Positions 25,698 through 37,803 of a stretch of 64,000 nucleotides of DNA are shown piece after piece. Made by a program: the position numbers and the translations under genes. How positions within the stretch are numbered: the stretch's first letter is position 1; every line of letters begins with the position of its first letter. The notes under the pieces were generated by a model. It did no database searches. It was given only the letters and a program-made list of their open reading frames with translations, and was not told the DNA's origin. This DNA comes from Adineta ricciae (taxonomy: Eukaryota; Rotifera; Eurotatoria; Adinetida; Adinetidae): NCBI GenBank assembly GCA_905250025.1, contig CAJNOJ010000001.1:1054001-1118000 (forward strand), in the 5' to 3' direction.

Positions 25698-26615
25698 TCA
25701 CTGGACATTTTCAGGCTGAACTGTAGTTTGTCGTGCTGGAAAAAGATACTTTTTGACTATATGTAGCATTTGATGGTTTGCCCAACCTGGAATCGTTTGT
25801 TGTACAATGAATGGCGTTAATAATGGTGTTAAGTATGGCCCATAGATGAGAAACTGACTGATGTTATAGTCATTAAACGATGTGATTCCATTGACAGACA
25901 ACTGAAGAATAATTGAAAAGGGTAACCAACAAAGGATGTATGCTCCGGAGATTACACTTGTGTGTATGATCATTTTTCGAGTACGATTCCATTCTAAACG
26001 TTGCAATGTTCGTTTTTGAATGACAAACCGGATTGGTAACAATATACTTGCAACAGTTATGATTGCTGTCGGAAGAAAGACGTATAACCACACCAAAATT
26101 AATATGAAGCTTGGTACGCGAACCGCACATGTATAACCACACATGAATCGAGTGTAATCATAAGACGCAGTGGAACAAGAGACGAAGATAGTCGTAGGAA
26201 TGAAGTATAATACAACGGCCAATATTGTAATTATGAGTGGAATATAATGATATAAAACGCGTGAACGAAATGTATGATAGAGTTGCGGGCGAAAGACAAG
26301 AAAATGTCGCTCGAGCGACATAAATGCCATTAATGCACGATTCAAGCCACTCATGGTAGAAAACGAGATGTTATAAAAAGTACACATAGAAGAAGTTTGA
26401 ATAGGGACGAAGCCAAGCCATAGAAATGCCTGAGTAAATGGTAAATCAATGGCAATCGCATAGAGTGAAACTATTAATAGACAAACAAGAAGATGATTGG
26501 GTAGACGTGTTAATGGATTGTTTCGTTGCCCGAATCGAAGAATCTGAATTGCACAGAAGAACGACGGGATTTGAACGATTGTCAAACTGATTAGTATCGC
26601 TAGATTACTGCTCAT
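25698..26615 (-). CDS. Rhodopsin-like 7TM receptor, copy 2
   Basis: Single exon, 305 residues from ATG 26615; the frame is open to a TTG at 26630, but the ATG precedes the first helix. It is a paralogue of the receptor at 20359-21303, same strand and length. Shared marks are RLPNHLL, MSLERHFLVFRPQLY (ERH for DRY), VASILLPIRFVIQKRTLQR, CWLPFSIILQL in helix 6 and FLIYGPYLTPLLTPFI in helix 7. Cys residues of the outer disulfide are present (SSMCTFYN; MCGYTCA). Copies differ most in the C-tail and second outer loop, as expected if ligand choice has diverged. Ligand unknown. Confidence 0.87.
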   Translation of the reverse strand: MSSNLAILISLTIVQIPSFFCAIQILRFGQRNNPLTRLPNHLLVCLLIVSLYAIAIDLPFTQAFLWLGFVPIQTSSMCTFYNISFSTMSGLNRALMAFMSLERHFLVFRPQLYHTFRSRVLYHYIPLIITILAVVLYFIPTTIFVSCSTASYDYTRFMCGYTCAVRVPSFILILVWLYVFLPTAIITVASILLPIRFVIQKRTLQRLEWNRTRKMIIHTSVISGAYILCWLPFSIILQLSVNGITSFNDYNISQFLIYGPYLTPLLTPFIVQQTIPGWANHQMLHIVKKYLFPARQTTVQPENVQ

Positions 26616-27081
26616 TCTTGCAAGGCACAAGATGAAATGATTGACAAAAAGCGAAAAAAGTCATGCCGGCGCGCGCATTTCTGCATGCTTGCATCACGCG
26701 CAGAGGAAGGTTGAAAATTCTCGGTTCATTTTTCTGATTTTTTAATTAAAACGTCAAAGACTTTCTCAAGAGACTCATGGTTAAGTATTACTTCGCCCGA
26801 AAGCATCTCGGTAATTTAATTAGAAAACCGAGAAGATGCTTTTCTCACTGATTACCTGAGATACGTGTCGATTTATTATCCATTGCCAGCAGAAACAAAT
26901 ACACACATCATCAATGCCCGCACCAGTCGGTCATTGAAAGAAAAGTAATAGTAAGGCAAAAGAGAACTGAAATAAATACGGGGATAAACACACAAGCCTG
27001 AGATAATAAAATAAATGAAGAAAACAGAAAACAAGCAGAAAGAACAATCTGAACACCGGATCATATCTTTGCTAGTTTGAT
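26616..27081. other. Spacer, no gene seen
   Basis: Promoter side of 7TM copy 2 and 3' flank of the NR2C-like gene. It contains a GC-rich patch around 26670-26705 (CCGGCGCGCGCA) that stands out from the AT-rich surroundings. Confidence 0.4.
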
Positions 27082-30000
27082 CTACAGCGATGATGATACG
27101 AGTGATTGTTGGTCAGTTTTCTCACACTTGATCGTTGGTGATGATGTCGAAACAACATTCATTTTCAGAATACATGGAATGATTTTATGAATTTGCACTG
27201 AACCTGAAGAGAGAAATGAAGCAAATGACCACACAGTGATAAAAATGTTAAAGTGAATGTCAACGTACCAATCAAACCAACAAAGAATATCTCCTCGATG
27301 ATATTTGTATCGAATTCAGGTAAGGATGATAACTTGAGTAAGATTCGACCTATACGACATTCATCAAACGATGTTGAAACCAGACGATCATTTAAATAAT
27401 CCTGTAGTTCTTTGTACGACAAGATGCGATAGGCATCAATTTGATCATAAACTCGCATACATTCTAAACCGACAGAGTTTTGACGTAGTCACTCGAGAAG
27501 AAAATCTTTACCGACGCTGTTGTTTGGATTGAATATTGAAATTAGTTTCAAGTAAGCATATTCGGTTGCTGTGACTTGTAATCGGTCGAATTCGTATAGA
27601 AGAGATTGAATACGTCGTAATTGATGGTACTTATTCGAATCGAAGTTATCAGCTTTTTCTAGACGAGTAAAAACACCGGTCAATGCGACCAAATTAGGAG
27701 TTAAGGAAAATAATTTACTTGTTAGTAATGTTGACAAGATATTTGTTAGATTAACAATCGATGAACATTGAACAAGACTAAGAATGAACATCGCCAACCA
27801 ATTATTCTGGATGAGAGTGATTTGAATGTTTGTACTACGAAAAACAAAGATAAGAAATTAACTTGAAATATGCAGCAAGCAACTTACTCCAATGTTTGAA
27901 AGCAAGGGTTACTTTTAATCCAATCAATCGATTGAAATAGAATACGTGATGCTGATTCACAAATGAAACTGTTCGAGGGTTGAGTATCACGGTTCGATGG
28001 TGGGCTTGGCGGCGTGATTGTGAATGTGCTCGACTCCGCTGTAATTAGTGGCCCTGCAATAGATTTATGCTGACATTCCGCTTGACTTCACGTGTAACTT
28101 ACGGTCGACTTGTCGCCAATAGTGTTTTTCGTTCAGAAGATATTGCTGTTGTATCAGTGATAATGCTTCATTGTTCGTGTTTGATCGCGACTAAACTTTC
28201 GAATAGATGTGGAGATAAATGAATGAAAGGATTACTTGTAAAGCGGCTTTTGCCAAATTATCAAATGCGCGTGAAATTGCCGCGGCATTTTGATTGTTTG
28301 TTGTTTCAGTTTTTATGTTGCAGTCAATATGAAGACTAGTGGTGGTTGTGCTCAATGAAGATGAAGATGATGAGGATGGTGGTGAAAGAAAAACCGCTGA
28401 AAAAGAATCAGCAAGTCATTGACCTGGAGAAATATGCGAGAAAAAAAATCATACGTGTAGTAGGTGTTTCAACTCTCGATGTTGCCGACGACGATAAAAT
28501 ACTATGTAAAGTTTTGTTTTCATTAATAATTCTTATTGTATCATTTCGATTGTTATTTAAATACGTATGAATATCATTTGACGCCGAATTTAGCATCTAG
28601 AATTCGCATAGACTAGTGGGTATTTACTCAAGAGTGATATTTTACTATCGTTTCATTGGATTTTCGTAAGTGCTGATCATGATTTACACTAGCGAGCAGA
28701 TCGTGTTTGGTCGTGTAGGGTCGTCGTTCATTTTGAACAGCTTCAACGCGCATACCGACTTGCAGACATTTCTGTAATCGACAATATTGACATCTAACAG
28801 CCAAGGATGCAAAAAAATAATTTGGACTTTCACGATGATGGAACTTACCGATTTCGCATGAATTTATTAATCGGACAATCTTTTATACTCAAACATGTAT
28901 ACAAAACCTGCTTACGTATACTTCGTTTAAAGAAACCTTTACAACCCTAGGAAAACAAGGCAATTGGTGATTTGGTACAGCGAGATCACTGAAGTTTTCT
29001 CTTACTTCACAGGAGAGAACACCGTAGTGTCTACCTGATGCTCGATCTTGACATACACAACACAATGATGTTAGATCACCATTCGTAGTAGATATTGTTG
29101 TTCCATCACCAATTGGAATATTTAAATGACATTCATTAAGTTTATCATTCGATACTAATAAAGAATCTATTCAAATTGCGAAAAAAACATAATCGTAATA
29201 AACAATCATTCAGGTGAACAAGCGGGAATTTACTTGAAAGACTTAGAAGACCATTAGCGGCTGCGGTGATCTGGTTCGAATGAGATATTGTCGTGCTATT
29301 GAGTGCATGAGCCTCATCATTGTTACAATTATGAGCATCTTCCTTGAAATAGAAAAAAGGAAAGGATTATTTGTTGATAGAAGAGGAGTTAATGAGTCTT
29401 AATCTGTTTTGATTAAGTAATAAAACACGAAATAGCCTTGATTTTCTTCTCGAATAAATACGCCGATATTTGAAATGTTTGTTATTCTATTATCTCCTTT
29501 CTATTTGTTCAAATCAGCGGAGTACTTTTTCCACTTTCTCTCTGTTTTTAGACAACTTTATTCCTTCTAGATCGATGTTTATTAATAGAACGAAGAATGA
29601 AAATAACCTTGGACTGAAATGTATTTTCGTAAGAATGAAGATTATCAAACATTTCTTATTTTTCTGCACCCATCAACTTGTTTATGTCGTCATTTCAATA
29701 ACTAATCAGAATTGTTCAAGGCGCATTTTTATTTGTTGATGATATGTGCTGATGTTCTCATTGAAATACTAGTTCACCTTCGATAATAGACTTTTTTTCC
29801 CTAATAATCCAGATAATATAAGTTAGACATCATAGCAGTTACAACAAGGTCGCCGCCAGTGTTTTTCGACCTTCACCGACGAAGGCTGCCGCCCTCACAT
29901 CTCGTTTATCGTCCTTGCCATCTCATTCTTTTTTTTTCGTCAATTCTACATCTATACTTTCTCTTTCTCTTGAGACGCTACTATTGCTTACTAAGCGCGT

Positions 30001-30404
30001 TCAAGGTCAGATTTATGGTTATGTTGTTGTAAAGTTTACATAATAATACATACGATTAGAACATGTTGATAGATTTGTCACTCGAATGAACGAAACATTC
30101 AACTTACATCATCAAGTTTATAACATCTTGTCAAGGGTTCTGAGTGTTGATGTTGAACGTAGAGTTGTTGCTGCTGCGGATGTTGTGGTTGTTGAATTGA
30201 TAGTAGAGTATCGCGACGAATACGCTTGCGATGAGGTAGAACAGTATCGTGTATTAAAAGATCGTTGTCTAATTTGTCTTCGTCGGAGTTCGTGTTCGGA
30301 TTGGTTTGAGATTCATGTGCTAATCGCGTTGATGAGGACGACGTTGTTGATGAAGTTGACTGTTGTTCATCATCATCATTATCAATGTCTGTTCTTCGTC
30401 CCAT
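27082..30404 (-). CDS. NR2C: NR2C-type nuclear receptor (TR2/TR4-like)
   Basis: Twelve exons, 669 residues: 30108-30404, 29234-29342, 29006-29166, 28849-28946, 28646-28793, 28455-28596, 28236-28396, 28103-28190, 27888-28053, 27512-27834, 27269-27463 and 27082-27203. Every junction keeps phase. Residues 1 to ~180 are Ser/Gln/Asp-rich. The DNA-binding domain is canonical: [26 protein letters not shown] (P-box CEGCK), then [14 protein letters not shown] and VQNERRP. A Ser/Thr/Asn-rich hinge follows. The ligand-binding domain begins [15 protein letters not shown] and includes [16 protein letters not shown] and [10 protein letters not shown], close to vertebrate TR2/TR4. These orphan receptors bind direct repeats of AGGTCA. 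Intron 1 is 765 nt. Much of the gene was assembled from exons too short to stand out alone. Confidence 0.9.
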
Positions 30405-30437
30405 GACAAATCGATATGTGTTAACGAATTTGTATGC

Positions 30438-30453
30438 GAGAGAGAGAGAGAGA
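30438..30453. repeat. (GA)n microsatellite
   Basis: About eight GA units, roughly 35 nt upstream of the start of the NR2C-like gene. Confidence 0.7.
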
Positions 30454-30960
30454 AGTGTTTCGTTATGAAATATTGTCTTCTTGTTTTACCACTGCCAATT
30501 ATTAATACATACCTTCTGGTACAAAATAACGGTGTACGTGTACGTTCGAGAAAGGTAACGTGTTGTGGCTGATAAAGTGCGTCAAAGACGGCGACAACAG
30601 TGTAGACGACACAGTAGAAAGAGGTGACCTGCTTTTTGCTCTTTCTCTCGATTGAGTCGATTGTTCGTCCGCGTTTTTTTTTCTCTTGCTTTTTTTTTCT
30701 TTCTTTCCTCGTGTACTGCTGTTATGTCTTCTTCGGTTTCCTTTTGCCTTCTAGATTATATATCTGTATGCGTAGAGTTTCGTTCGTTAATGCCGGTAAC
30801 GAAGGCAGACGACGCCGATCGGAAACAGAGACGTGTGAAGATCTCAATGTCGTTGTTCTCTCCGATACCAGAAATAGATTGTTATACTATCAGCAAATCA
30901 GAATGACACCGTTTGAAATAGCCAGTCATCGAATTTAATTATTTTTTCCTAAGATAAACA

Positions 30961-30988
30961 GAAGAAGAAGAAGAAGAAGAAGAAGAGG
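30961..30988. repeat. (GAA)n microsatellite
   Basis: About nine GAA units followed by A-rich sequence. A CAA run follows at 31021-31039. Confidence 0.85.
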
Positions 30989-31020
30989 AAAAAAAAGAAA
31001 TGTGAAGGTTATTCAAAAAA

Positions 31021-31039
31021 CAACAACAACAACAACAAC
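31021..31039. repeat. (CAA)n microsatellite
   Basis: Six CAA units, 30 nt from the GAA run. Confidence 0.8.
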
Positions 31040-31831
31040 GAAAGTGATAGTCACTAACGTAAGATATTGAAATGAAGAGAACAACTCTGAGTAAAATAAC
31101 GAGAGAAGGCAAGTAGAAAAAGGTCAATAGAGAACTGATAAAGAAGATGATTATCAAAACTAATCAGAATGACTGTCGCGTCAAATAATAGAACCTTCGA
31201 ATCCACGTAATAGCAACAAGACAACATAACACAAACAAATGCAGGTTTTTCTCCTCTTTCTCTCCCCTCGACAAATTGTCTCCTCTTCATTTTTATTCTT
31301 ATCAGCAATTGACTTTGAGACTTAGACGTGTATACATACATATATATGCAGTCACATTCAAGGAAGAACGAGAGAACAACCTTTGATCGCTTCAAGGTTC
31401 AGTTCACGTACTTGAATTGGGGTCATAACTATCTATTATTCTCATTCAATAGTTTCTTTTCTCATATGCGAACTTTAAGAAGAATTCATTTTATTTCAGC
31501 TTCCATCTTCTCCACTGTCTTTTACCTAGAAAAACCAATTCATATACATTTTTCATACATAAATACAAATTCGTTTGTCCCACAAAGAAAAGCCAAAGAA
31601 ACGAAACATACGTGTTTACAAAACAAATAAGAACATTTCTCGCACAAATTGAGAGTACAATATAAAAAGAAATCTCATGAATGATATTTCTAATCTACTC
31701 CGTTCAGGAATGCGCACTTTCAGTACAAATACTGACAATGCTCATTCCCAGTCCCTTTCCTATACGTCTAAATACACAAGACAACAAGCAAACATAAAAG
31801 AATTTAATAAATAACACAGAAAACATCTGAA

Positions 31832-33567
31832 TCACATGCAAGTCGATGATTGCAACTGGAATTGATCGTAAACTGTTTGAAGATCAGTCAGTGGAAACTG
31901 ATATAGAACGACGACATGCTCGAAATGTTTATCATCTTGTAAAGCACAATCTAAACAACGTACTACATGTTTACGATCCATTTCTGCCACGAACAGAATG
32001 TTAAACACTTCACAATCGCATGTAATACAATAGTGTGCAGGTTCATCTGGTGTACGAAGTTGTTTTCGTAGGCTAAGTGTATCGGCGAATCGTTGTGTTA
32101 AGTAATTCAATGTCGAGTGAACATATTTTAAGGATTGAGTAAGAATAAACTTAACCACGTCGAATAATTGTCGATCATTTACACGAATATTACGTGCAAT
32201 ATTCCAAGTTAAATGTATAACAGGTACAATTGATTTACATGCATTTAATTTATTCCATTCGTATCGTTCAACAGCAGCGTAAAATTGATTGTAAGTCAGT
32301 GGACCGATATTCCAAGCGATATTGTTACACCATCCGATTGCTTGTACCCAATGAACACATCTAAAAGTTCATATATTTTATATTCATACAGATAACGTTC
32401 TGCGAGCTTTGACAAATTCACAGACGTGACGCTTACCCTGTGTTGACAAAGACAAGATCGCCAGGTTTCTGTATGAAACGATAAACAGGTACTCCGGCAT
32501 CGTACAGATCGTCCAATATTGGCCACCATGATCCCGTGAGATAGTTCACGCCATTCTTTTCACATAATGTATGTATCACACCCCAATACTCCATTGCAAC
32601 GCCGAACCATTCGCAGTCCCCTGGTCCAATATTGATATTCACCGAACAAAAATTATTGTTTTCTTGATGTCCCGGTGTTCGTGAGCCAGGTACTTTCATA
32701 TATAATTGTACACTATTCATTCCTAGGATTGTATATCCCACATGTGACAGAAGATTGCCTGGTGATACAACACGCAGAAATGGTGGTAGTTTGGTTAGCT
32801 CAGCTAGCTGTACCGCCCATTTCTTTTCGTCGGATAAGTCAAGATTTGTACCGAATTTAATTGTTCGCGCAGATAGACCTAATGACACGTGACCTAAATG
32901 AAGAGAAAAGTAACGTCTTTCTAGCTCAAATAACGAACTCATAGTGCTTACTCGATGACTTTTTCAGTGATCCATTCATCGTCGATGAAACCAAAGGTTC
33001 ATTGCACTCTTCTTTGATCATGTCATGATATGAATACGCTTGGTATTGAGCATATTTAGCGATGGTTGTGTATGATCGATTTGATTCACATTTCCAAATG
33101 TTTTTCAACGGAGCTGATGAGGTAAAGTCAATATTTTCGTCACTGGCTTGTTGTCGTTGGGTGCGCACTTCAATTTGATGATCAGGTTGAGTTTCCACCA
33201 ACGTTTTCGTCGAAAATAAACCCAGATCGATTTGAAGCACATTAGCGATACCACGCACAACAGAAATCGGTTGGGACAAACAATATTGTTGTAATTGTGC
33301 TGATAAAGCTTCGCTTGCTGTTTCCAAAATAACAGTTGGCGTGGGAGGATTTAGATCGAATGGAGAATATTTTGGTGGTTGCGGTGGCGTTGGAATTCGA
33401 CCATTGGGTAGGTAAGAAACTGGTGATGGCAGTGGAATCGTCGATAGAGGTAAATTTGGCGAATGTATAGGTTCAGTTTTAATGCGTTTTGTTTTCAATG
33501 AGAGTTCATTCGGAAAAAGGCGTTTGTCAATGCGAAGAACACTAATTGGAGGTTTGGCCGGCTGCAT
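31832..33567 (-). CDS. KDM6: KDM6/UTX-type JmjC histone H3K27 demethylase, no TPR region
   Basis: Three exons, 533 residues: 32952-33567, 32437-32893 and 31832-32360, with 58- and 76-nt introns in phase. Residues 1-205 are a Pro/Ser-rich linker that begins [20 protein letters not shown]. The JmjC domain follows, with [12 protein letters not shown] and [20 protein letters not shown]. The iron ligands H281 and E283 are present, and the third His is in [17 protein letters not shown] (H361, formed across a splice). The C-terminal GATA-like zinc domain shows both cysteine pairs (HYCITC and RCLDC) and ends VYDQFQLQ. The enzyme removes di- and trimethyl marks from H3K27 using 2-oxoglutarate, O2 and Fe(II). 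The long TPR region of UTX is absent, so the architecture is closer to JMJD3 or to a truncated UTX. An unfound upstream exon is possible. Confidence 0.94.
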
Positions 33568-35127
33568 TTTAATTTTGATGAATGTCTTATGAATACGTCG
33601 ATGTCAACGATTGTTTTTTTTTGCCAATGAGCGAATAGGAAATGAACAGAGGCAGCTAACTATTGGACAGTGGTGATAGCGATGAAGAAAGAGGACAAGG
33701 AGGTTATATTGTTGATGAACAATGATGATGGTGATCTAGTTGATCGCGAATTTTCTCAATCACAGTACTAGAAGAAAACTTGTCCGATTTCTATGTGCTG
33801 GATTGTGCTACTTACTCAATCAAATATCAAACGTCAACATTTTGATTGCATTAAAAACGTCTACCTGTTTTTTCAGTGCATCTTTTGCAAGTTTATCGAG
33901 AAGATTTCTTAGTTTAATCTTCGCTTGAGTGTTCAATGACTTGCTATCGTCCACTAAAACTTGGATGGATGCAAACGTTGGTGAATATACACTTGATTAA
34001 AAATTGCCACAAATTGAAAAAGAGTTTGTCGATAAGAGTACGACTAGGACAAACAAAACCGCAGATAAATGAGAGAGAAAAATCTAACCGCAGTCGTGCC
34101 CCTTCACATAAACGACCTTCTATTGACAACAAGTAAGAACGCCGAAGTATTTTTTTCCATGTTGTTGTTATTATAGTAGTATTCTGTCTCTCGCCCTCGA
34201 ATCTCGTATAAAATAAAACGAGGAAAGGAAAAAAAATCCGCTGTACTCCGATGAATAGAACGACAAGAAGACGAACAAAAATAGTGCTTTCGTCCAAATG
34301 AAATGAGTTCATTTCAACATATGTAGATGGACTGGAGATATTTGCCGAGAATGAACGAATGATATCCTTATCTGTAGTTTACATTTTCGGTCTGAAATCA
34401 TTCGACAAGTGAAAGCTTTAAGTTTCTTCACAATTGTGTTGCACACCAGCATTGGAGTTCTTCATTTCGAGAGAAATTTTCTTCATTTAGCTTTTTATTC
34501 GTTCATATGACAATCAAAATGAAAACTCAATGAAACAAGACAAGGCAAGACGGTTGCCGGAATATTCAACAATAAATTGTATTGTCTCTTATGTATTTCA
34601 ATTCATCATATCACCCTTTTGCAAAACAACGCCGAAGATTTTTGTTTTAATATGCCTGATTTTCGTTGAACAACCAAAACTTCTCATCATACGCATACTT
34701 TCTGATACTAATCTGGAAAATCCTGTAGTAACTTAGCATGACATTCTTTATTTCATTGCATCATACATTTTCGATCATATGAAATAAATCAGATCAATTA
34801 CTAATTCGCTAAGATTTCATGAAGAACAAACTTTTCCTTTCCGACTCGATACTGTTCATCGAAACAAAACTAAGAACGAAATGATATAGTCACATGAAAA
34901 TCTTCAATCTATGATACGGAGGGAAATTTTTTGATTCAGATGAATCATACCATCCATTTTTGCTTGGCCATCTTTTCACATACTGTTTTTCGCCCTCTGT
35001 GCTCATATATTGTCGCTACTGTCAACGCAATGTTTCGATTGATTGTGTCGCTAAGCGTAAATCTTATTCTTTCCCAATGTGTACTCCATGTTCTTTCTTC
35101 ATTCATCCAGTTTATCACACAATTCAA
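33568..35127. other. Divergent spacer, no gene seen
   Basis: About 1.56 kb between divergent KDM6 and cyclin T starts. Frames at 33944-34312 and 34931-35299 are not supported. An acceptor-like TTCATCCAG at 35102-35110 lies just ahead of the cyclin T start. Confidence 0.45.
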
Positions 35128-37556
35128 ATGCAAGCATCATTGTCATCAATGGCAACGGCATCAGCATCTTCCGTCGCATCAACAACAGTTGCAACTGGAC
35201 CAGCTTTGCCAAAAGTTCGATTTAGTTGGATCTTTCCAGCCGATAAATTTGCTTCCACACCGTCGAATCGTGATGGAATACCAGCTGAAGAAGAGTTAGC
35301 TTTACGGCAACAAGCAGCTGTTTTTATTTACGAATTGGGCACGAATTTGAAAGTGTACGTATTACGAACATTTTTCCGTTGCAAAATAACTGATTTCAAT
35401 TTGCTTTTAAGGCCACACTATTGTATCAACACAGCGGTTGTTTATATGCATCGTTTTTATATGCTCAATTCTTTCAAACGATTTACTCGTCAAGTAGGGA
35501 AATCGATGTTTCTCGATGGATTCAGTTCTTAGATATGGATGATCTTTTAGCGAGTATGTGCGGCGTCATTGTTTCTAGCGTGCAAAGTTGAAGAGTGTCC
35601 TCGAACATTACGGGATGTAATCGAAAATACGGGAAAAGTACTACGCCGAAAGAAACCCGAAGAACTCACACCTGAAGTAAGTAAAACTAGCATTGAAAAG
35701 ATATTCTGATAAGGCTCTGTGTATTCCTTTAGATTATCGGGCAATATACCGATGATATTGTCCTTCATGAAAATGTACTCTTGTCGACATTGGGTATGGC
35801 AACGTCGAATTGAAATCAGACTGATATTTTCTCTTCTATAGGATTTTCATTGATGGTAGATCATCCACATCCGATCATTATTAAAACCATTCAAGCGCTT
35901 GGAGGTTTGCTATATGAAAACAGTGATGTGTATTAGAAATCTTGTTTGTTCGATATCTTTTTAGGCCAAATCCAGTCACTACCAGAAAAAAGTAAACGAA
36001 TTCTTTTGAATTTGTCAGTAGTGAATGAATATTCTCGTGTTCTTAGCACCTCGTGAGCTCGCTCAGACGGCATACTATCTAGCGACGAAAAGGTGGTGAT
36101 TTTGTTGTGAATAAACACACCTAGTCACCTAATCGTTTCTTCTAGTATTCTACTCACTTCATTTTGTGTCAAGTATCCGCCTGATCTCATTGCTTGTTTC
36201 TGTATTCATCTGGCGGCGGCTTGGTTAAAGATCGAAGTAAGGAAAGATGCAATGGAAACTGAATAGAGTTGTCCTAACTGGTCGTATATTCATTTTAGAT
36301 TCCGTCGCCACCAGCATCGACTACGGGCGCAACTACCAATGGATCTGATACAACAGTAGCAGAAAATGCACCAAACAAACGCTGGTTTCATACTGTGAAT
36401 GAGACTTTCACTGAAAAGCAGCTGGGAGGTGAGAAAGAGACAATGATTTCCAATCTGTCTCACTGAATGATTCGACTTTGTTCGTTTAGAACTTGCGGAT
36501 GAATTCCTTGCAATTTACGAAAAATGTCCGGACAAGATTAAGAAGAAACTTGTCTACCAAAGTGAACGAGTTTGTTATTTTCATTATTTGTGATCTGCTG
36601 TAATCATTATTTTCTTTTGAAGCAACCACAAGCAGTGTTAAATGAGGGCGCATCCACGTCACAACAACAGCAGCATTCGTCGTCATCAGTCGCTTCATCT
36701 CGTCCAGCAGATCTTGCAGACAGTGTCGTACCTCAAGGGGCCACACATGTTAAAACTGAACCCCGCGTTAATCAACCACCACTATCACAAAATCGACCGG
36801 TTCAACCGCCACTTCCTCCGTCCTCACAAATGTTATCTTCTGATATAAAACGAGAAGCATCAACACCTATGTCATACCCACCATCGAACCGCCCACCCAT
36901 GCCACCTCATCATAGTTCATCATCGTCGTCGTCATCGTCGTCGTCAGCTCGACATCCACCATATCCACATCAATCATCTACACACTATCAATCTCATCAT
37001 CCGCACAGTAATAATAATTATAATAACAACAATCCACACTCTCGTTATCCACCACAACAATCTCGGCCCGGACCGCCACCTTCAAATCGTTCCTCACAGC
37101 AACCACCACCAAATCGTCCGTCGCAACAACAGCAACAACCACTTCCTCCTCCACCTCTACATGGTAATGATTGATTTTTTATTCGCAATCTGCATTTTGT
37201 TCAACTTCAGCTCGAAAAAGATGTTTTCCACTGATATTGATTGCCTTTCTTTATTTCTAGCCGGTGATCGCAGACATCAACAACCTCCCCCTCATGGATA
37301 CGATCATTCTTCTCAGCCACCACTTCCTCCGCCAACATCATCATCGTCATCGAATCGACCACCATACGGTTCACAACAACAACCAGCACATGGTGGTAAC
37401 CACTATCCGAACGTTCCGATGTCTGCTGATTCTTATCATCAACAAGGACCATACAATCGTTCTCGTCCGCCATCACTGATGCAGGGTGGTGACAAGCGTG
37501 CTTATGATCCGTCATACGATCCTAACAATTCAAACAAACGTCCTCGACCATCTTAG
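35128..37556 (+). CDS. CCNT: Cyclin T (P-TEFb regulatory subunit)
   Basis: Twelve exons, 589 residues: 35128-35354, 35412-35493, 35551-35676, 35733-35793, 35842-35904, 35965-35991, 36047-36092, 36146-36236, 36299-36428, 36490-36569, 36623-37163 and 37261-37556. Phases agree at all junctions. The first cyclin box has the CycT marks STPSNRDGI, QQAAVFIYELG, AVVYMHRFYM and AASLFLACKVEE. The second has DHPHP, ELAQTAYYLATKS and YPPDLIACFCIHLA. A long tail of Ser, Pro, Gln, His and Asn runs follows (residues ~310-589), with an (AGC-type) poly-Ser block near 36911-36950. Cyclin T pairs with CDK9 to phosphorylate RNA polymerase II and release pausing. The His-rich low-complexity tail of CycT1 is known to promote phase separation; this one looks alike. 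Donors GTTTGC and GTTTGT in two introns are weak. Confidence 0.9.
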
Positions 37557-37791
37557 TATTCATTACATCGCAACAATCGAATATTCAATGAAGAAAGAAA
37601 ATATTTTTTTGTTCAAGTCAGATCAAAGACAATTAACATTTCTTTTTCCGTCGAAAGAATTCGTTTTCTCTCTTGGTTTTGTCATTGTTCTAATTATTGA
37701 CATTTATTTCTTGATTTTGTATATGAGAAAAATGCAAACAAAAAACTTTAGAAACGCAGAGCAAACCAGCATGTATATCTACCATTTATTC

Positions 37792-37803
37792 GATGTATTT
37801 CAG
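37792..37803 (+). promoter_or_regulatory. Possible trans-splice acceptor directly before the DPH2 start
   Basis: GATGTATTTCAG ends exactly at the ATG of DPH2, 247 nt after the cyclin T stop. A pyrimidine-rich AG abutting the start codon fits a spliced-leader acceptor, as known in bdelloid rotifers. It could also be the acceptor of an ordinary 5'UTR intron. Confidence 0.35.

Larger units (their letters stand above)
30405..31831. other. Spacer with microsatellites, no gene seen
   Basis: About 1.4 kb between two minus-strand genes: upstream of the NR2C-like gene, downstream of KDM6. It holds GA, GAA and CAA runs. Frames here are low-complexity translations of these repeats. Confidence 0.5.

Noticed and set aside
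30624..31395. Several 70-113 codon frames in the spacer between NR2C and KDM6
   Set aside because: They translate GAA/CAA and T-rich simple repeats; no protein-like pattern.
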